Numbered from the stretch's first letter, positions 12,058 to 24,513 are shown. The stretch is DNA of 64,000 nt from Rhodocyclaceae bacterium (GCA_023150275.1 JAKLLG010000012.1:1-64000); one strand, 5' to 3'. Translations and numbers: made by a program. Notes: generated by a model from the sequence alone, not told the origin.

Positions 12058-12394
12058 GCATTTCTTCATGTCCGGGTGCGGTTGTTGCGTCGCAGCATCG
12101 AAATATCAACTTTCCTTTGTCGCATTCATATCAGATGTTGATATGATGAACGCGTTACACAATCCGGAAACAATTTCCCGGGCAGTAATTTTCCTGTGGG
12201 CTCAATTTTCCGGAATGGCCGTGCTTCACCAGCTTCGTCCGGTTGTGGTGATTCGCGTGTGGCTCGCTCCTTGCCCACGGAACCATGCCCGGCGGACTGA
12301 GTCTATCGCAGCGTTGGACGCTATTCGCATGAACGGTCGCGGGCGATGGCGTCGAGTTTCTGGTGCGACCTTGTCGATGAAAGGGTGACGTGTC
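12058..12394. other. intergenic region with an operator-like palindrome
   Basis: No convincing gene lies in these 337 bases. CATATCA-GATGT-TGATATG at 12127-12145 is a 7-bp inverted repeat, and a further ATATCAAC half-site lies about 20 bp upstream, which suggests a binding site for an unidentified regulator. An open frame of about 80 codons starts at the end of the palindrome but has no ribosome-binding site and no recognisable product. A candidate regulated gene is the small membrane protein that follows. Confidence 0.4.
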
Positions 12395-12559
12395 ATGGAT
12401 TTCGTTTCGACTTTCTTGTACTTCATGCCCATGCTGACCGTTGTGTTGCTCGGCGCAGTCCTGCTGGTCCTTGCGTACAACGTGTATCTCGACCGGAAGA
12501 CTTTCGCCCATACCGACGGGGCGAGTGCTTCCGCTACCCCGAATACGCAGTCTCCCTGA
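12395..12559 (+). CDS. small single-span membrane protein
   Basis: A 54-residue product with a short N-terminal stretch, one strongly hydrophobic segment (about residues 8-30, ending LLGAVLLVLAYNVYL), then a basic DRK and a polar Ser/Thr/Pro-rich tail. AAAGGG nine bases before the ATG is a good ribosome-binding site. The predicted topology is one inner-membrane helix with the tail in the cytoplasm. I do not recognise the family; small cytochrome-oxidase-associated subunits look similar but there is no supporting context. A CGGGCGC-TTG-GCGCCCG hairpin without a T-run follows at 12588-12604. Confidence 0.55.
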   Translation: MDFVSTFLYFMPMLTVVLLGAVLLVLAYNVYLDRKTFAHTDGASASATPNTQSP

Positions 12560-12650
12560 TTTTCCTGAATACGCCGTTCGGGGGGCACGGGCGCTTGGCG
12601 CCCGCTGCCTGCGCAGCTACCGCCGAAGGCAAAAAGTTCTGAAAAACCAT

Positions 12651-12680
12651 TTGCTTGCGGGCCTCTCCCGCAGCTATAAT
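12651..12680 (+). promoter_or_regulatory. rpsO promoter
   Basis: TTGCTT (12651-12656) and a consensus TATAAT (12675-12680), 18 bp apart, stand about 115 bp before rpsO and fit a sigma-70 housekeeping promoter. Confidence 0.7.
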
Positions 12681-12710
12681 CACGCCCTTCGCTCGCCAGG
12701 CGAATAAATT

Positions 12711-12737
12711 TGATCAACCTGATCAACCTGATCAACC
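12711..12737 (+). repeat. three tandem copies of a 9-bp unit in the rpsO leader
   Basis: TGATCAACC is repeated exactly three times, followed by a partial fourth copy (TGA). It lies about 30 bp downstream of the -10 element, so it would be in the 5' untranslated RNA of rpsO. Such a repeat can change length by slippage. Confidence 0.8.
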
Positions 12738-12793
12738 TGACGCTTAGCTCTATCAAACCGGGGCAGCGTCGTTTCAATGAAAGAGAGTTTGAC

Positions 12794-13063
12794 ATGGCGT
12801 TCACTACCGAACAAAAGTCGAAAGTCGTTACCGATTTCCAGCGCGCCCAGGGCGACACGGGTTCCCCCGAAGTCCAGGTGGCTCTGCTGACGGCCCGCAT
12901 CAATGACCTGACCGGTCATTTCAAGGAGCACGTCAAGGATCACCACTCGCGCCGCGGCCTGCTGCGCATGGTTTCCCGTCGTCGCAAGCTCCTCGACTAC
13001 CTGAAGCGCACCAACGTCGACAGCTATCGCACGCTGATCGAGCGTCTGGGCCTGCGTAAGTAA
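12794..13063 (+). CDS. rpsO: 30S ribosomal protein S15
   Basis: An 89-residue primary 16S rRNA-binding protein of the small-subunit platform, of exactly the usual length. Diagnostic segments are [21 protein letters not shown], the [28 protein letters not shown] region and the C-terminal LIERLGLRK. The start MAFTTEQK follows GAGAG. An upstream in-frame TTG at 12710 is rejected because the added residues come only from the tandem repeat. pnp follows 206 bp later, the standard rpsO-pnp arrangement. Confidence 0.98.
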   Translation: MAFTTEQKSKVVTDFQRAQGDTGSPEVQVALLTARINDLTGHFKEHVKDHHSRRGLLRMVSRRRKLLDYLKRTNVDSYRTLIERLGLRK

Positions 13064-13269
13064 TTCAGACCATCGCTCCAAACGGAATTCTCCGATCCGC
13101 AATGCGGTCGGGAACACGCGAATGCAGCGGCACTGCCGATGAGGTGGTGTCGCTGTTTTCGCTTTTGCCATGGCCATCCGCAGCCAATGCGGTAGCCACC
13201 GGCGCGTCGCCATCAAAGCGTACCGGCGTTGTGGGTACGCCGCGCCAATAATCAGAAAGAAAGGAAACA

Positions 13270-15390
13270 ATGTTTAACGTTGCCAAGAAAAGCTTCGCTT
13301 ACGGAGCCCATACGGTCACCCTGGAGACGGGTGAAGTGTCGCGCCAGGCTGGCGGTGCCGTCATGGTGTCGATCGACGACACCGTCGTGCTGTGTACCGT
13401 CGTCGGTGCCAAGAAGGCCAAGCCGGGCCAGGATTTCTTCCCGCTGACCGTCGATTACATCGAGAAGACCTACGCGGCCGGCAAGATCCCCGGTGGCTTC
13501 TTCAAGCGTGAAGGCCGTCCGTCCGAGAAGGAAACGCTGACCTCGCGCCTGATCGACCGTCCGATCCGCCCGCTCTTCCCGGAAGGTTTCTACAACGAAG
13601 TGCAGGTCGTCGCGACCGTCATGTCGCTGAACCCGGAAGTGGATCCGGACATCGCCGCGATGATCGGCACCTCGGCTGCGCTGTCGATCTCGGGCATCCC
13701 GTTCGACGGCCCGATCGGCGCCGCCCGTGTCGGCTACATCGATGGCCAGTACGTGCTCAACCCGACGCTGTCGCAGGTCAAGACCTCGCAGCTGGACCTC
13801 GTCGTCGCCGGTACCGCCTCGGCCGTGCTGATGGTCGAATCGGAAGCCAAGGAACTGTCGGAAGACGTCATGCTCGGCGCCGTGGTTTTCGGCCACACCG
13901 AGATGCAGAAGGTCATCAACGCCATCAACGAACTCGTTGAGGAAGCCGGCAAGCCCGAGTGGGACTGGCAGGCACCGGCCAAGGACGAGGCGCTGGTCGC
14001 TCGCCTGAACGATCTGGTCAAGCAGAAGATCGAGGAAGCCTACAGCATCACCTCGAAGCAGGCGCGTAGCCAGCGCCTCAAGGAGCTGAATGCCGAGGCC
14101 GTCGCCGCGCTGTGCACGGGTGAAGAGGGCGCGCCGGACGAGAACACCGTCGGCAACTACTTCTTCGAACTCGAAGCTGCCACCGTGCGTGGTCGCATCC
14201 TCGCCGGCGAGCCGCGCATCGACGGTCGCGACACGCGCACCGTGCGCCCGATCGCCATCCGCAGCAGCGTGCTGCCGCGTACCCACGGTTCGGCACTGTT
14301 CACCCGTGGCGAGACGCAGGCGCTGGTCGTCGCCACGCTCGGTACCGGCCGTGACGAGCAGATCATCGATGCGCTGGCCGGCGAGTACCGCGAGCGCTTC
14401 ATGCTCCACTACAACATGCCTCCGTACGCCACCGGCGAATGCGGTCGCGTCGGTACGCCGAAGCGTCGCGAGATCGGCCACGGCCGCCTCGCCAAGCGCG
14501 CGCTGGTCGCCGTGCTGCCGCCGGCGGACGAGTTCTCGTACTCGATGCGTCTCGTCTCGGAAATCACCGAGTCGAACGGCTCGTCGTCGATGGCGTCCGT
14601 CTGCGGCGGTTCGCTGGCGCTGATGGATGCAGGCGTGCCGCTCAAGTCGCACGTTGCCGGCATCGCCATGGGCCTGATCAAGGACGGCAACCGCTTCGCC
14701 GTGCTGACCGACATCCTCGGTGACGAGGACCACCTCGGCGACATGGACTTCAAGGTTGCCGGTACGCGTGGTGGCATCACCGCCCTGCAGATGGACATCA
14801 AGATCCAGGGCATCACCAAGGAAATCATGCAGGTCGCCCTGGCCCAGGCCAAGGATGCCCGTTTCCACATCCTCGGCCAGATGGAAGGCGCATCGACCGG
14901 CGTTGGCGAACTCTCCGCCTACGCCCCGCGTCTGTACGTCGTGAAGATCAATCCGGAGAAGATCCGCGACGTGATCGGCAAGGGCGGCGCCGTCATCCGC
15001 GCCATCACCGAAGAGACCGGCACGACCATCGACATCCAGGACGACGGCACGATCACCATCGCCTCGACCTCCGGCGAAGCCGCCGATGCCGCCAAGAAGC
15101 GCATCAGCGACATCACCGCCGAAGTCGAGATCGGCAAGATCTACGAAGGCACCGTACTGAAGCTGCTGGACTTCGGCGCCATCGTCAGCATCATGCCGGG
15201 CCGCGACGGCCTGCTGCACATCTCGCAGATCGCCAACGAGCGCGTCGAGAAGGTCTCCGACAAGCTCAAGGAAGGTCAGCAGGTGCGCGTGAAGGTGCTC
15301 GAAGCCGACGAGAAGGGCCGCGTACGCCTGTCGATGAAGGCCGTGGCTGCCGAAGAGGCCGCTGCACCGGCGGAAGCGCCGCAAGCCTGA
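13270..15390 (+). CDS. pnp: polyribonucleotide nucleotidyltransferase (PNPase)
   Basis: A 706-residue 3'-5' phosphorolytic exoribonuclease, part of the RNA degradosome. There are two RNase PH-like domains (about residues 10-230 and 310-550) joined by a helical linker. The second has the catalytic [19 protein letters not shown] segment. KH (about 555-615, [17 protein letters not shown]) and S1 (about 620-695) RNA-binding domains follow. The start follows GAAAGGA. A rho-independent terminator lies 18 bp after the stop. Confidence 0.98.
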   Translation: MFNVAKKSFAYGAHTVTLETGEVSRQAGGAVMVSIDDTVVLCTVVGAKKAKPGQDFFPLTVDYIEKTYAAGKIPGGFFKREGRPSEKETLTSRLIDRPIRPLFPEGFYNEVQVVATVMSLNPEVDPDIAAMIGTSAALSISGIPFDGPIGAARVGYIDGQYVLNPTLSQVKTSQLDLVVAGTASAVLMVESEAKELSEDVMLGAVVFGHTEMQKVINAINELVEEAGKPEWDWQAPAKDEALVARLNDLVKQKIEEAYSITSKQARSQRLKELNAEAVAALCTGEEGAPDENTVGNYFFELEAATVRGRILAGEPRIDGRDTRTVRPIAIRSSVLPRTHGSALFTRGETQALVVATLGTGRDEQIIDALAGEYRERFMLHYNMPPYATGECGRVGTPKRREIGHGRLAKRALVAVLPPADEFSYSMRLVSEITESNGSSSMASVCGGSLALMDAGVPLKSHVAGIAMGLIKDGNRFAVLTDILGDEDHLGDMDFKVAGTRGGITALQMDIKIQGITKEIMQVALAQAKDARFHILGQMEGASTGVGELSAYAPRLYVVKINPEKIRDVIGKGGAVIRAITEETGTTIDIQDDGTITIASTSGEAADAAKKRISDITAEVEIGKIYEGTVLKLLDFGAIVSIMPGRDGLLHISQIANERVEKVSDKLKEGQQVRVKVLEADEKGRVRLSMKAVAAEEAAAPAEAPQA

Positions 15391-15408
15391 GCCTGAGTCA
15401 CGGGCAAC

Positions 15409-15438
15409 AAAAAAGGACGCTTCGGCGTCCTTTTTTAT
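15409..15438. terminator. rho-independent terminator shared by pnp and dksA
   Basis: AAAAAGGACGC-TTCG-GCGTCCTTTTT: a stable stem with a UUCG loop, a T-run on the plus strand and another on the minus strand. It can end both convergent genes. Confidence 0.9.
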
Positions 15439-15479
15439 TTGCAGCGCCGGCATCGGAGTGCCGGCAGCCTCAAGCAGAA

Positions 15480-15905
15480 TTACTTTGCGACCTGCTTCTC
15501 GCGCAGTTCTTCCAGCGTCTTGCAGTCGATGCACAGGGTGGCCGTCGGACGTGCTTCGAGGCGCTTGATGCCGATCTCGACGCCGCACTTGTCGCAGTAG
15601 CCGTAGTCGTCGGCTTCGATGCGGCCCAGCGTCTCGTCGATCTTCTTGATCAGCTTGCGTTCGCGGTCGCGGTTGCGCAGCTCGATTGCCATGTCGGTTT
15701 CCTGGCTGGCCCGATCGTTCGGGTCGGCAAAGACGGTCGCCTCATCCTGCATCGTGTGCACGGTGCGTTCGATGTCCTCGGAGAGCTCCTGTTTCAGCGT
15801 TTCCAGAATCTTGCGGAAGTGAGCCAGCTGCTTGGAGTTCATGTACTCCTCGCCCTTCTTGGGAGCGTAGGGCGTGAAATGTTTGTGGAGCAGGTCTTCA
15901 GCCAT
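15480..15905 (-). CDS. dksA: RNA polymerase-binding transcription factor DksA
   Basis: A 141-residue cofactor of ppGpp that enters the RNA polymerase secondary channel. A long coiled coil (about residues 22-105) carries the tip with the D-x-x-D-x-A signature (PNDRASQE region). The C-terminal zinc finger is CDKC, then 17 residues, then CIDC. Length and both motifs match the family. It is convergent with pnp, with which it shares a terminator. Confidence 0.97.
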   Translation of the reverse strand: MAEDLLHKHFTPYAPKKGEEYMNSKQLAHFRKILETLKQELSEDIERTVHTMQDEATVFADPNDRASQETDMAIELRNRDRERKLIKKIDETLGRIEADDYGYCDKCGVEIGIKRLEARPTATLCIDCKTLEELREKQVAK

Positions 15906-16016
15906 TTTTCGGGGGTCTTTCGGAACAGGTCCGTTTTGGAAAAACCGCTTTTCTATCAGAAATGCGGGGGGGCTGCAAGCAAGCTGAGAGAAGTGTGAAT
16001 TTTATGGCGCTGGCGA

Positions 16017-16045
16017 TTGACCAGCGGGGGGCGCCTCTCTATAAT
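16017..16045 (+). promoter_or_regulatory. promoter of the tRNA operon
   Basis: TTGACC (16017-16022), a 17-bp spacer and a perfect TATAAT (16040-16045), followed by GC-rich bases as in stable-RNA promoters. The first tRNA begins 11 bp later. Confidence 0.85.
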
Positions 16046-16056
16046 GCGCCCTTCCT

Positions 16057-16133
16057 CGGGGCGTAGCGCAGCCTGGTAGCGCATCTGCTTTGGGAGCAGA
16101 GGGTCGTGAGTTCGAATCCCACCGCCCCGACCA
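16057..16133 (+). tRNA. tRNA-Pro (UGG)
   Basis: A 77-nt cloverleaf. The acceptor stem is CGGGGCG/CGCCCCG, the discriminator is A and CCA is encoded (16131-16133). The anticodon stem TCTGC/GCAGA carries the loop TTTGGGA, which places TGG at 16091-16093. The T-loop is TTCGAAT. Confidence 0.97.
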
Positions 16134-16205
16134 GTTTATCAAGCAGTATGCGGCAATGCTGCGATGGTTGCCGAGCAAGAAGTTGTAGCCTGGAAGATTG
16201 ACCCC

Positions 16206-16282
16206 GCGCCCGTAGCTCAACCGGATAGAGCACCGGCCTTCTAAGCCGGGGGTTGGGAGTTCGAGTCTCTCCGGGCGCGCCA
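16206..16282 (+). tRNA. tRNA-Arg (UCU)
   Basis: A 77-nt cloverleaf. The acceptor stem is GCGCCCG/CGGGCGC, the discriminator is G and CCA is encoded. The anticodon stem CCGGC/GCCGG carries the loop CTTCTAA with anticodon TCT. The T-loop is TTCGAGT. Confidence 0.97.
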
Positions 16283-16289
16283 GAACAGT

Positions 16290-16366
16290 GGCGGCATTAG
16301 CTCAGTCGGTAGAGCACTGGATTGTGATTCCAGGTGTCACCGGTTCGATCCCGGTATGTCGCCCCA
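16290..16366 (+). tRNA. tRNA-His (GUG)
   Basis: The acceptor stem is GCGGCAT/ATGTCGC, with the extra G(-1) at 16290 opposite C73, the identity element of tRNA-His, and CCA is encoded. The anticodon stem CTGGA/TCCAG carries the loop TTGTGAT with anticodon GTG. It lies seven bases after tRNA-Arg. Confidence 0.97.
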
Positions 16367-16376
16367 GCTGTACGGA

Positions 16377-16415
16377 AACGGCGAGTGATGAAAGTCACTC
16401 GCCGTTTTTGTTTTT
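16377..16415 (+). terminator. rho-independent terminator of the tRNA operon
   Basis: The stem ACGGCGAGTGA/TCACTCGCCGT with a short loop is followed by TTTTGTTTTT. It ends the Pro-Arg-His transcript before the convergent cheZ. Confidence 0.92.
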
Positions 16416-16428
16416 GCGCGCGCCCCGT

Positions 16429-16992
16429 TCAGGGCATCAGGTCCTTCAGCAGGCCGTCGATTTCGCTCTGCGAGAGGCGCTTGTCCTCGGTGGGTCCTCC
16501 GCCCTCAACAACGATGATTGCGCCGACCAGCGCTTTCATCGCCTTGCGTAGCGACTGCCCAGCAAGATCCTGGAACTCCTGCGCGACGATGATGTTGGTC
16601 AGATGGGCGCTGACCGCCTTCAGATGGTTTTCGATGTCCTGACGGTTCCAGTTCTTCGACAGCGAATCGAGTGTTGCGCCGACCAGCACTTTCGCGGCCT
16701 CCGCCTCGGCCAGGGATTTGTTGGCGGCATCGGCCGTCATGCGTTCAACGCTGCCGAGGATGCTGGAGACTTCCTTCGGGTTCTGGCCGGCCGTCTTCTT
16801 GTTGAGTCCCTTGGCGGCCTGTTTGAGCTCCTTGGCAAGATCTTTCAGCTCGCTGAGGACATGACTGCTGGTGTCCTTGCCGCGCTTTGCGGGGGTCTTC
16901 TTGGTCGCCGGCTTTCGTGCCGGTGCCGCTGGCTTTCGGGCGGGCGCCTTGCGGGAAGCGGCGGAGGAACTACGCGTCTTTGTCGTTGCCAT
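16429..16992 (-). CDS. cheZ: CheZ-like chemotaxis phosphatase with a histone-H1-like N-terminal tail
   Basis: A 187-residue product whose second half matches CheZ, the phosphatase of CheY-P. The active-site helix reads QEFQDLAGQSLRK, with Asp142 and Gln146 in the positions of the family's catalytic Asp and Gln. The C-terminal peptide SQSEIDGLLKDLMP resembles the CheY-binding tail. The first 40 residues are a low-complexity Lys/Ala/Pro tract (KAPARKPAAPARKPATKK) of the AlgP/histone H1 type, not seen in classical CheZ. The gene is shorter than enterobacterial CheZ (about 214). Its ATG directly abuts the cheY stop, so the two are co-translated. Confidence 0.85.
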   Translation of the reverse strand: MATTKTRSSSAASRKAPARKPAAPARKPATKKTPAKRGKDTSSHVLSELKDLAKELKQAAKGLNKKTAGQNPKEVSSILGSVERMTADAANKSLAEAEAAKVLVGATLDSLSKNWNRQDIENHLKAVSAHLTNIIVAQEFQDLAGQSLRKAMKALVGAIIVVEGGGPTEDKRLSQSEIDGLLKDLMP

Positions 16993-17385
16993 TCAAACCC
17001 CCATTTTTTCAAAGATCTTGTTCAGTTTTTCAGAAAGCGTCGCACCGGTAAAAGGTTTGACGATGTAGCCGGATGCCCCCGCCTGTGCCGCAGCGATGAT
17101 GTTCTCCTTCTTCGCTTCGGCGGTGATCATGAGCACTGGCAGGTGCTTCAGCGCCGGATCGGCGCGGATGGATTGCAGCAGCGTGAGACCATCCATGTTC
17201 GGCATGTTCCAGTCGGTGACGACGAAATCGATACCGCCGAGCTTGAGGCGGCCGAGCGCCACGGCGCCGTCCTCGGCTTCCTCGACGTTGTTGAAGCCGA
17301 GTTCCTTGAGCAGATTGCGGACAATGCGGCGCATGGTGGAGAAATCATCCACCACGAGAAACTTCAGTGCGGTCTTGTCACCCAT
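16993..17385 (-). CDS. cheY: chemotaxis response regulator CheY
   Basis: A 130-residue single receiver domain that, when phosphorylated, binds the flagellar switch. All key residues are in CheY register: Asp13 and Asp14 ([10 protein letters not shown]), phospho-acceptor Asp58 ([12 protein letters not shown]), Thr88 (ITAEA) and Lys110 (VKPFT). There is no output domain. It is the first gene of a cheY-cheZ pair. No other che genes are in the window. Confidence 0.95.
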   Translation of the reverse strand: MGDKTALKFLVVDDFSTMRRIVRNLLKELGFNNVEEAEDGAVALGRLKLGGIDFVVTDWNMPNMDGLTLLQSIRADPALKHLPVLMITAEAKKENIIAAAQAGASGYIVKPFTGATLSEKLNKIFEKMGV

Positions 17386-17508
17386 GGGCTGATCCGTCGC
17401 TGAGGAGGAAGAGCCGATAGGCTACCACTTTCCCTCACGCATGCGCAGCTTCGGGCGTCCGGCACAACGCGCGCCGGCGTGAGTAGAACGATCAGGGCGG
17501 CCGGGCGA

Positions 17509-20729
<3,221 letters not shown>

Positions 20730-20757
20730 CTTCTTTTCCCCGTGGTGAGGTGGCCGA

Positions 20758-21591
20758 TCAATCGCCGCGCAGCAGTTCGTTGATGCTGGTCTTGGCGCGT
20801 GTCTTCGCGTCGACCTTCTTCACGATCACCGCGCAGTAGAGGCTGTAGCTGCCATCCTTCGAAGGCAGGTTGCCCGAGACGACGACCGAGCCAGGCGGGA
20901 TACGCCCGTAGCTGACTTCGCCGGTCTCGCGGTCGAAGATCTTGGTCGACTGGCCGATGTAGACGCCCATCGAAATCACCGAGCCTTCGCCGACGATGAC
21001 GCCTTCGACCACTTCCGAGCGGGCACCGATGAAGCAGTTGTCCTCGATGATCGTCGGGCCGGCCTGAATCGGCTCCAGCACGCCGCCGATGCCGACGCCG
21101 CCGGAGAGGTGGACGTTCTTGCCGATCTGGGCGCAGGAACCGACAGTGGCCCAGGTATCGACCATCGTGCCTTCATCGACATAGGCGCCGATGTTCACGT
21201 AGGAAGGCATCAACACCACGTTCTTGGCGAGGTAGGCGCCACGGCGGGCTGTGGCCGGCGGCACCACACGGTAGCCGCCGCGCACGAAATCTTCCTGCGT
21301 GAAGTTGGCGAACTTGGTCGGCACTTTGTCGTAGAAGCGCATCGGGCCGCCGTCCATCAGCTTGTTGTCTTCCAGACGGAAGGAAAGCAGCACGGCCTTC
21401 TTGATCCACTGGTGGGTGACCCAGTCCTTGCCGTTGGCGCCGTCGAGCTTCTCGGCGACGCGGAGCCGCCCGGCGTCGAGTTCGGCGAGCACGGCGGAAA
21501 CGGCCTCGCCCACCTTGGCGGGCGCGCTGCCGGGTTGCAGGGAAGCACGGTTCTCCCAGGCTTCTTCGATGATCTGCTGGAACTGTTGCAT
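20758..21591 (-). CDS. dapD: tetrahydrodipicolinate N-succinyltransferase
   Basis: A 277-residue trimeric left-handed beta-helix acyltransferase that succinylates tetrahydrodipicolinate, the committed step of the succinylase diaminopimelate route. Hexapeptide repeats run through about residues 105-225 ([39 protein letters not shown]). The final [20 protein letters not shown] is the typical C-terminus. It lies 15 bp after dapC and 28 bp before pilU. Confidence 0.97.
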   Translation of the reverse strand: MQQFQQIIEEAWENRASLQPGSAPAKVGEAVSAVLAELDAGRLRVAEKLDGANGKDWVTHQWIKKAVLLSFRLEDNKLMDGGPMRFYDKVPTKFANFTQEDFVRGGYRVVPPATARRGAYLAKNVVLMPSYVNIGAYVDEGTMVDTWATVGSCAQIGKNVHLSGGVGIGGVLEPIQAGPTIIEDNCFIGARSEVVEGVIVGEGSVISMGVYIGQSTKIFDRETGEVSYGRIPPGSVVVSGNLPSKDGSYSLYCAVIVKKVDAKTRAKTSINELLRGD

Positions 21592-21606
21592 GTTCTCTTT
21601 CTTTCC

Positions 21607-22812
21607 TTAGAGTTTCGAAACGAATTGCTTGATACGTTCGGCCGCTTCAATGGTTTCGGCGAGCGGCGCGACGAGCGCGATGCGCACGAAGCCGGCACCG
21701 GGGTTCACACCGTTCGCCTCGCGGGCGAGGAAACTGCCGGGCAGCACCACCACATTATATTCAGCGAGCAGGCGGCGGGCGAATTCGGTGTCGGTGATGC
21801 CCGAATCAGCGTTCACGCGCGCCCACAGGTAGAAGCTCGCATCCGGCATGCCGGTCTGCAGCACCGACGAAACGATCGGCGTCACCTGCGCGAATTTCTC
21901 GGCGTAGAGCCGGCGGTTCTCGACCACATGCGCCTCGTCGTTCCACGCGGCAACGGATGCCGCCTGCACCGCCGGGCACATCGCCGCCCCGTGATAGGTG
22001 CGATAGAGCAGGAATTTTTTAAGGATGGCCGCGTCGCCGGCAACGAAGCCGGAGCGCATGCCCGGCACGTTCGAGCGTTTCGACAGGCTGGAGAACATCA
22101 CCAGACGCTCGTTGCTGCGACCGAGGAGCTTTGCCGCCTGCAGGCCGCCAAGCGGCGCCTTGCCTTCCTCGAAGTAGAGCTCCGAGTAGCATTCATCAGA
22201 GGCGATCACGAAGCCATGGTTGTCGGAAAGCGCAAACAGCTTTTTCCAGTCGTCGAGATTCAGTACCTTGCCGGTCGGATTGCCCGGCGAGCAGACGTAC
22301 ATGAGTTGCACGCGCGACCAGTCGGCGTTGGAAAGCGAATCCAGATCGAGCGCGAAATCGTTTTCCGGCAGCATGTTGAGAAAGCGCGGTTCTGCGCCCG
22401 CGAGGTAGGCGGCGCCTTCGTAGATCTGATAAAACGGGTTCGGGCTGACGACCAGCGGAACGTGTCCTCTCGACGGATCGATCACCGTCTGCGCGAAGGC
22501 GAACAAAGCTTCGCGCGAGCCGTTTACCGGCAGGATTTCCGTCTCCGGATTGATGCCCTCAAGGCCGTAGCGACGTGCCATCCATGCGGCGATGGCTTGC
22601 CGCAGGGCAGGGATGCCCTGCGTGGTAGGATAATTCGCAAGGCCGCCAAGGCCCGCGGTCAGTGCGTGTTTGATGAATTCCGGCGTCGCATGCTGCGGTT
22701 CGCCAATGGAGAGCTTGATCTCGCGGTATTGCGCGTTCGGCGTGACGCCGGCGAAAAGCTGGCGCAGCTTCTCGAAGGGATAGGGTTGCAGCTTGCTGAG
22801 ATTGGGATTCAC
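21607..22812 (-). CDS. dapC: succinyldiaminopimelate transaminase
   Basis: A 401-residue PLP-dependent class I/II aminotransferase acting between DapD and DapE. The PLP-lysine lies in FSSLSKRSNVPGMRSGFVAGD, and YVCSPGNPTG and VVLPGSFLAREANG are the conserved cofactor and substrate segments. The start codon is GTG. It heads the dapC-dapD-pilU-dapE-prmB run, and that position argues for DapC rather than another aminotransferase of the same fold. Confidence 0.93.
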   Translation of the reverse strand: MNPNLSKLQPYPFEKLRQLFAGVTPNAQYREIKLSIGEPQHATPEFIKHALTAGLGGLANYPTTQGIPALRQAIAAWMARRYGLEGINPETEILPVNGSREALFAFAQTVIDPSRGHVPLVVSPNPFYQIYEGAAYLAGAEPRFLNMLPENDFALDLDSLSNADWSRVQLMYVCSPGNPTGKVLNLDDWKKLFALSDNHGFVIASDECYSELYFEEGKAPLGGLQAAKLLGRSNERLVMFSSLSKRSNVPGMRSGFVAGDAAILKKFLLYRTYHGAAMCPAVQAASVAAWNDEAHVVENRRLYAEKFAQVTPIVSSVLQTGMPDASFYLWARVNADSGITDTEFARRLLAEYNVVVLPGSFLAREANGVNPGAGFVRIALVAPLAETIEAAERIKQFVSKL

Positions 22813-22906
22813 GGACTGTCGCAGGAATTGTTGAACAGCGGATTATAAGGGGCATCGACGGGTGGCGGAAGGAAGCGGAATCCGTAATGACGGCGCAGGG
22901 AACGGC

Positions 22907-23776
22907 ATGGCAGCGGGCAGCGTGCACGAACGCCGTGTCGCGGTTGCGGCGCTGCTCACCGGCGCGCTGGTCTGGGGGCTGATCTGGTACCCCTATCGCG
23001 TCCTCCGCGATCTCGGGATCGATGGCCTTTCCGCCACCTCGCTCACCTATCTGGTCGCTTTCGTCGTTGCCTGTCTCGTCTGGCGCCCGCGACCCACGCG
23101 CCCGGCGCATCCCTGGCTGCTGCTCGGCATGGCGCTCTCTGCGGGCGGCTGCAACGTCGGCTATGTGATGGCAACGCTCAGCGGCGAGGTGATGCGCGTT
23201 CTCCTGCTCTTCTATCTGGCGCCGCTGTGGACGGTGCTGCTTGCGCGTCTCTTGCTCGGCGAACGGCTCAACCTCTTCGGCGGTTTCGTGATCCTGCTTT
23301 CGCTTGCCGGTGCGGCCACCATGCTTTGGCGTCCCGAAAGCGGTGTGCCGCTGCCGCGCGATGCCGCCGACTGGATCGGCCTCTTCGCCGGTTTCTGCTT
23401 CGCGCTGTTCAACGTGCTTTCGCGCCGCGCGCGCGAGGTGCCGGTCCAGCAACGCGTGCTTGTCTCATTTCTCGGTGTTGTCGTCATCGGCGCCTGCCTC
23501 GCCGGCAGTGCCTTGCCTGCCACCGGTGCAGCCCCGTTCGATGCCTGGGGCCTGCTCTTGCTGACGGGCTTGCTGCTGCTGGTGGTGAACCTTGTCGTGC
23601 AATTTGGCCTCACCCGCACGCCGGCGAATCAGGCGATCGTCATCATGCTGACCGAGGTCGGCTTCGCGGCAGTGTCGTCGTGGTTTCTCGCCGGCGAGAT
23701 GCTCGGCCTGCAGGAGTGGGCTGGCGGCACGATGATCATTGCCGCCAGCCTGTTTACGACGAAGATGGAAGGGTAG
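22907..23776 (+). CDS. EamA-family transporter
   Basis: A 289-residue DMT-superfamily inner-membrane protein with about ten hydrophobic helices in two repeats. LLGERLNLFGGFVILLSLAG closes the first EamA repeat and ILTEVGFA-type helices the second. The ATG at 22907 is chosen because GCAGGGAA stands just before it; a GTG at 22862 would add 15 polar residues. The substrate is unknown. It is divergent from dapC and monocistronic. Confidence 0.82.
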   Translation: MAAGSVHERRVAVAALLTGALVWGLIWYPYRVLRDLGIDGLSATSLTYLVAFVVACLVWRPRPTRPAHPWLLLGMALSAGGCNVGYVMATLSGEVMRVLLLFYLAPLWTVLLARLLLGERLNLFGGFVILLSLAGAATMLWRPESGVPLPRDAADWIGLFAGFCFALFNVLSRRAREVPVQQRVLVSFLGVVVIGACLAGSALPATGAAPFDAWGLLLLTGLLLLVVNLVVQFGLTRTPANQAIVIMLTEVGFAAVSSWFLAGEMLGLQEWAGGTMIIAASLFTTKMEG

Positions 23777-23841
23777 GTAGGGTGGGCTCTGCCGCGCCGT
23801 GCATGTCCTGATCGCTGCGATCGTACGCAGGCGGCCAGCCC

Positions 23842-24513
23842 TCAATCCGCGATCTCGATCTGCCCGCTCACGGTCACGGAGATTGTCGACTCGCCCGCTT
23901 CAACGGGCATCGGCGCCATGTCCATTGCGGCAGCGGGCGCTGCGCGCATCATCGGCATCGGCGGGCGGTAGCCCTGCTGGCCGATACTCAGGTGCTTGAT
24001 CCGGTAGGGCTTGCCGAACGCGTCGGCGACCAGTTTGGCGCGTGCGCGAAAGGCGTTGATCGCATCGAGCATCGCCTCGGCTTCGGCCTTCTTGCGCGTA
24101 TCCGGCGCCGGAGCGAGCGTGATCGACGAGACGCCGAGCGTTGCCTGCAGCTTGCCGGTCAGGTCCGAGAGCGCCGCGATGTCGGTCGATTCGAGCGCGA
24201 TCTCGGAGCGCATGCGCCAGGATTCGATCTTGGCGGTCTTCGTGTGCACCGGGTAAGTGTGCGTGCCGGCCGTCTGTACCTTGATCCTGCTCTGCCCCTT
24301 TGTCGATGCCAGCGCTTCGGCGATCTGTGCGTTCACCTTCTTCGCCGTCTCGGCAGGCGACGCGCCGACCGCTTCGGCAAAGAGCGTGGCGCGCGCCAGA
24401 TCATTCGGTGCCGGGCGGCTCGCCTCGGCGGAGAGGTCGGCGGTGGTGGCGGCGTGAGCGATCGCGCTGCTGAACACGCATGAAAGGATAATGAAACGCG
24501 CTGGTCTGTTCAT
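23842..24513 (-). CDS. periplasmic SIMPL-domain (DUF541) protein
   Basis: A 223-residue protein with a Sec signal peptide (cleavage probably after SSAIAHA, about residue 21) and a SIMPL/DUF541 domain over the rest, as in BP26/OMP28-type proteins. The SIMPL family is known to form periplasmic or membrane-associated channel-like assemblies, but the role of most members is unsettled. Family features are the alternating KVQTAGTHTYPVHTK strand region and the C-terminal VSVTVSGQIEI strand. It is convergent with the EamA gene and divergent from bcp. Confidence 0.8.
   Translation of the reverse strand: MNRPARFIILSCVFSSAIAHAATTADLSAEASRPAPNDLARATLFAEAVGASPAETAKKVNAQIAEALASTKGQSRIKVQTAGTHTYPVHTKTAKIESWRMRSEIALESTDIAALSDLTGKLQATLGVSSITLAPAPDTRKKAEAEAMLDAINAFRARAKLVADAFGKPYRIKHLSIGQQGYRPPMPMMRAAPAAAMDMAPMPVEAGESTISVTVSGQIEIAD

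Noticed and set aside
12145-12388. An 80-codon frame after the CATATCA palindrome
   Set aside because: No ribosome-binding site, no recognisable sequence and no compositional support; left as intergenic.
12588-12604. The CGGGCGC-TTG-GCGCCCG hairpin as a terminator
   Set aside because: No T-run follows on either strand, so a rho-independent terminator is not supported.
12710-12793. An in-frame TTG start that would extend rpsO by 28 residues
   Set aside because: The extension is made of the tandem repeat and leader. S15 proteins are 89 residues and start MAFT/MSLS-like at 12794.
13252-15588. A 778-codon frame on the minus strand opposite pnp
   Set aside because: It is the complement of a well-identified pnp with strong GC-skewed codons; the protein is low-complexity His/Asp/Arg/Leu-rich.
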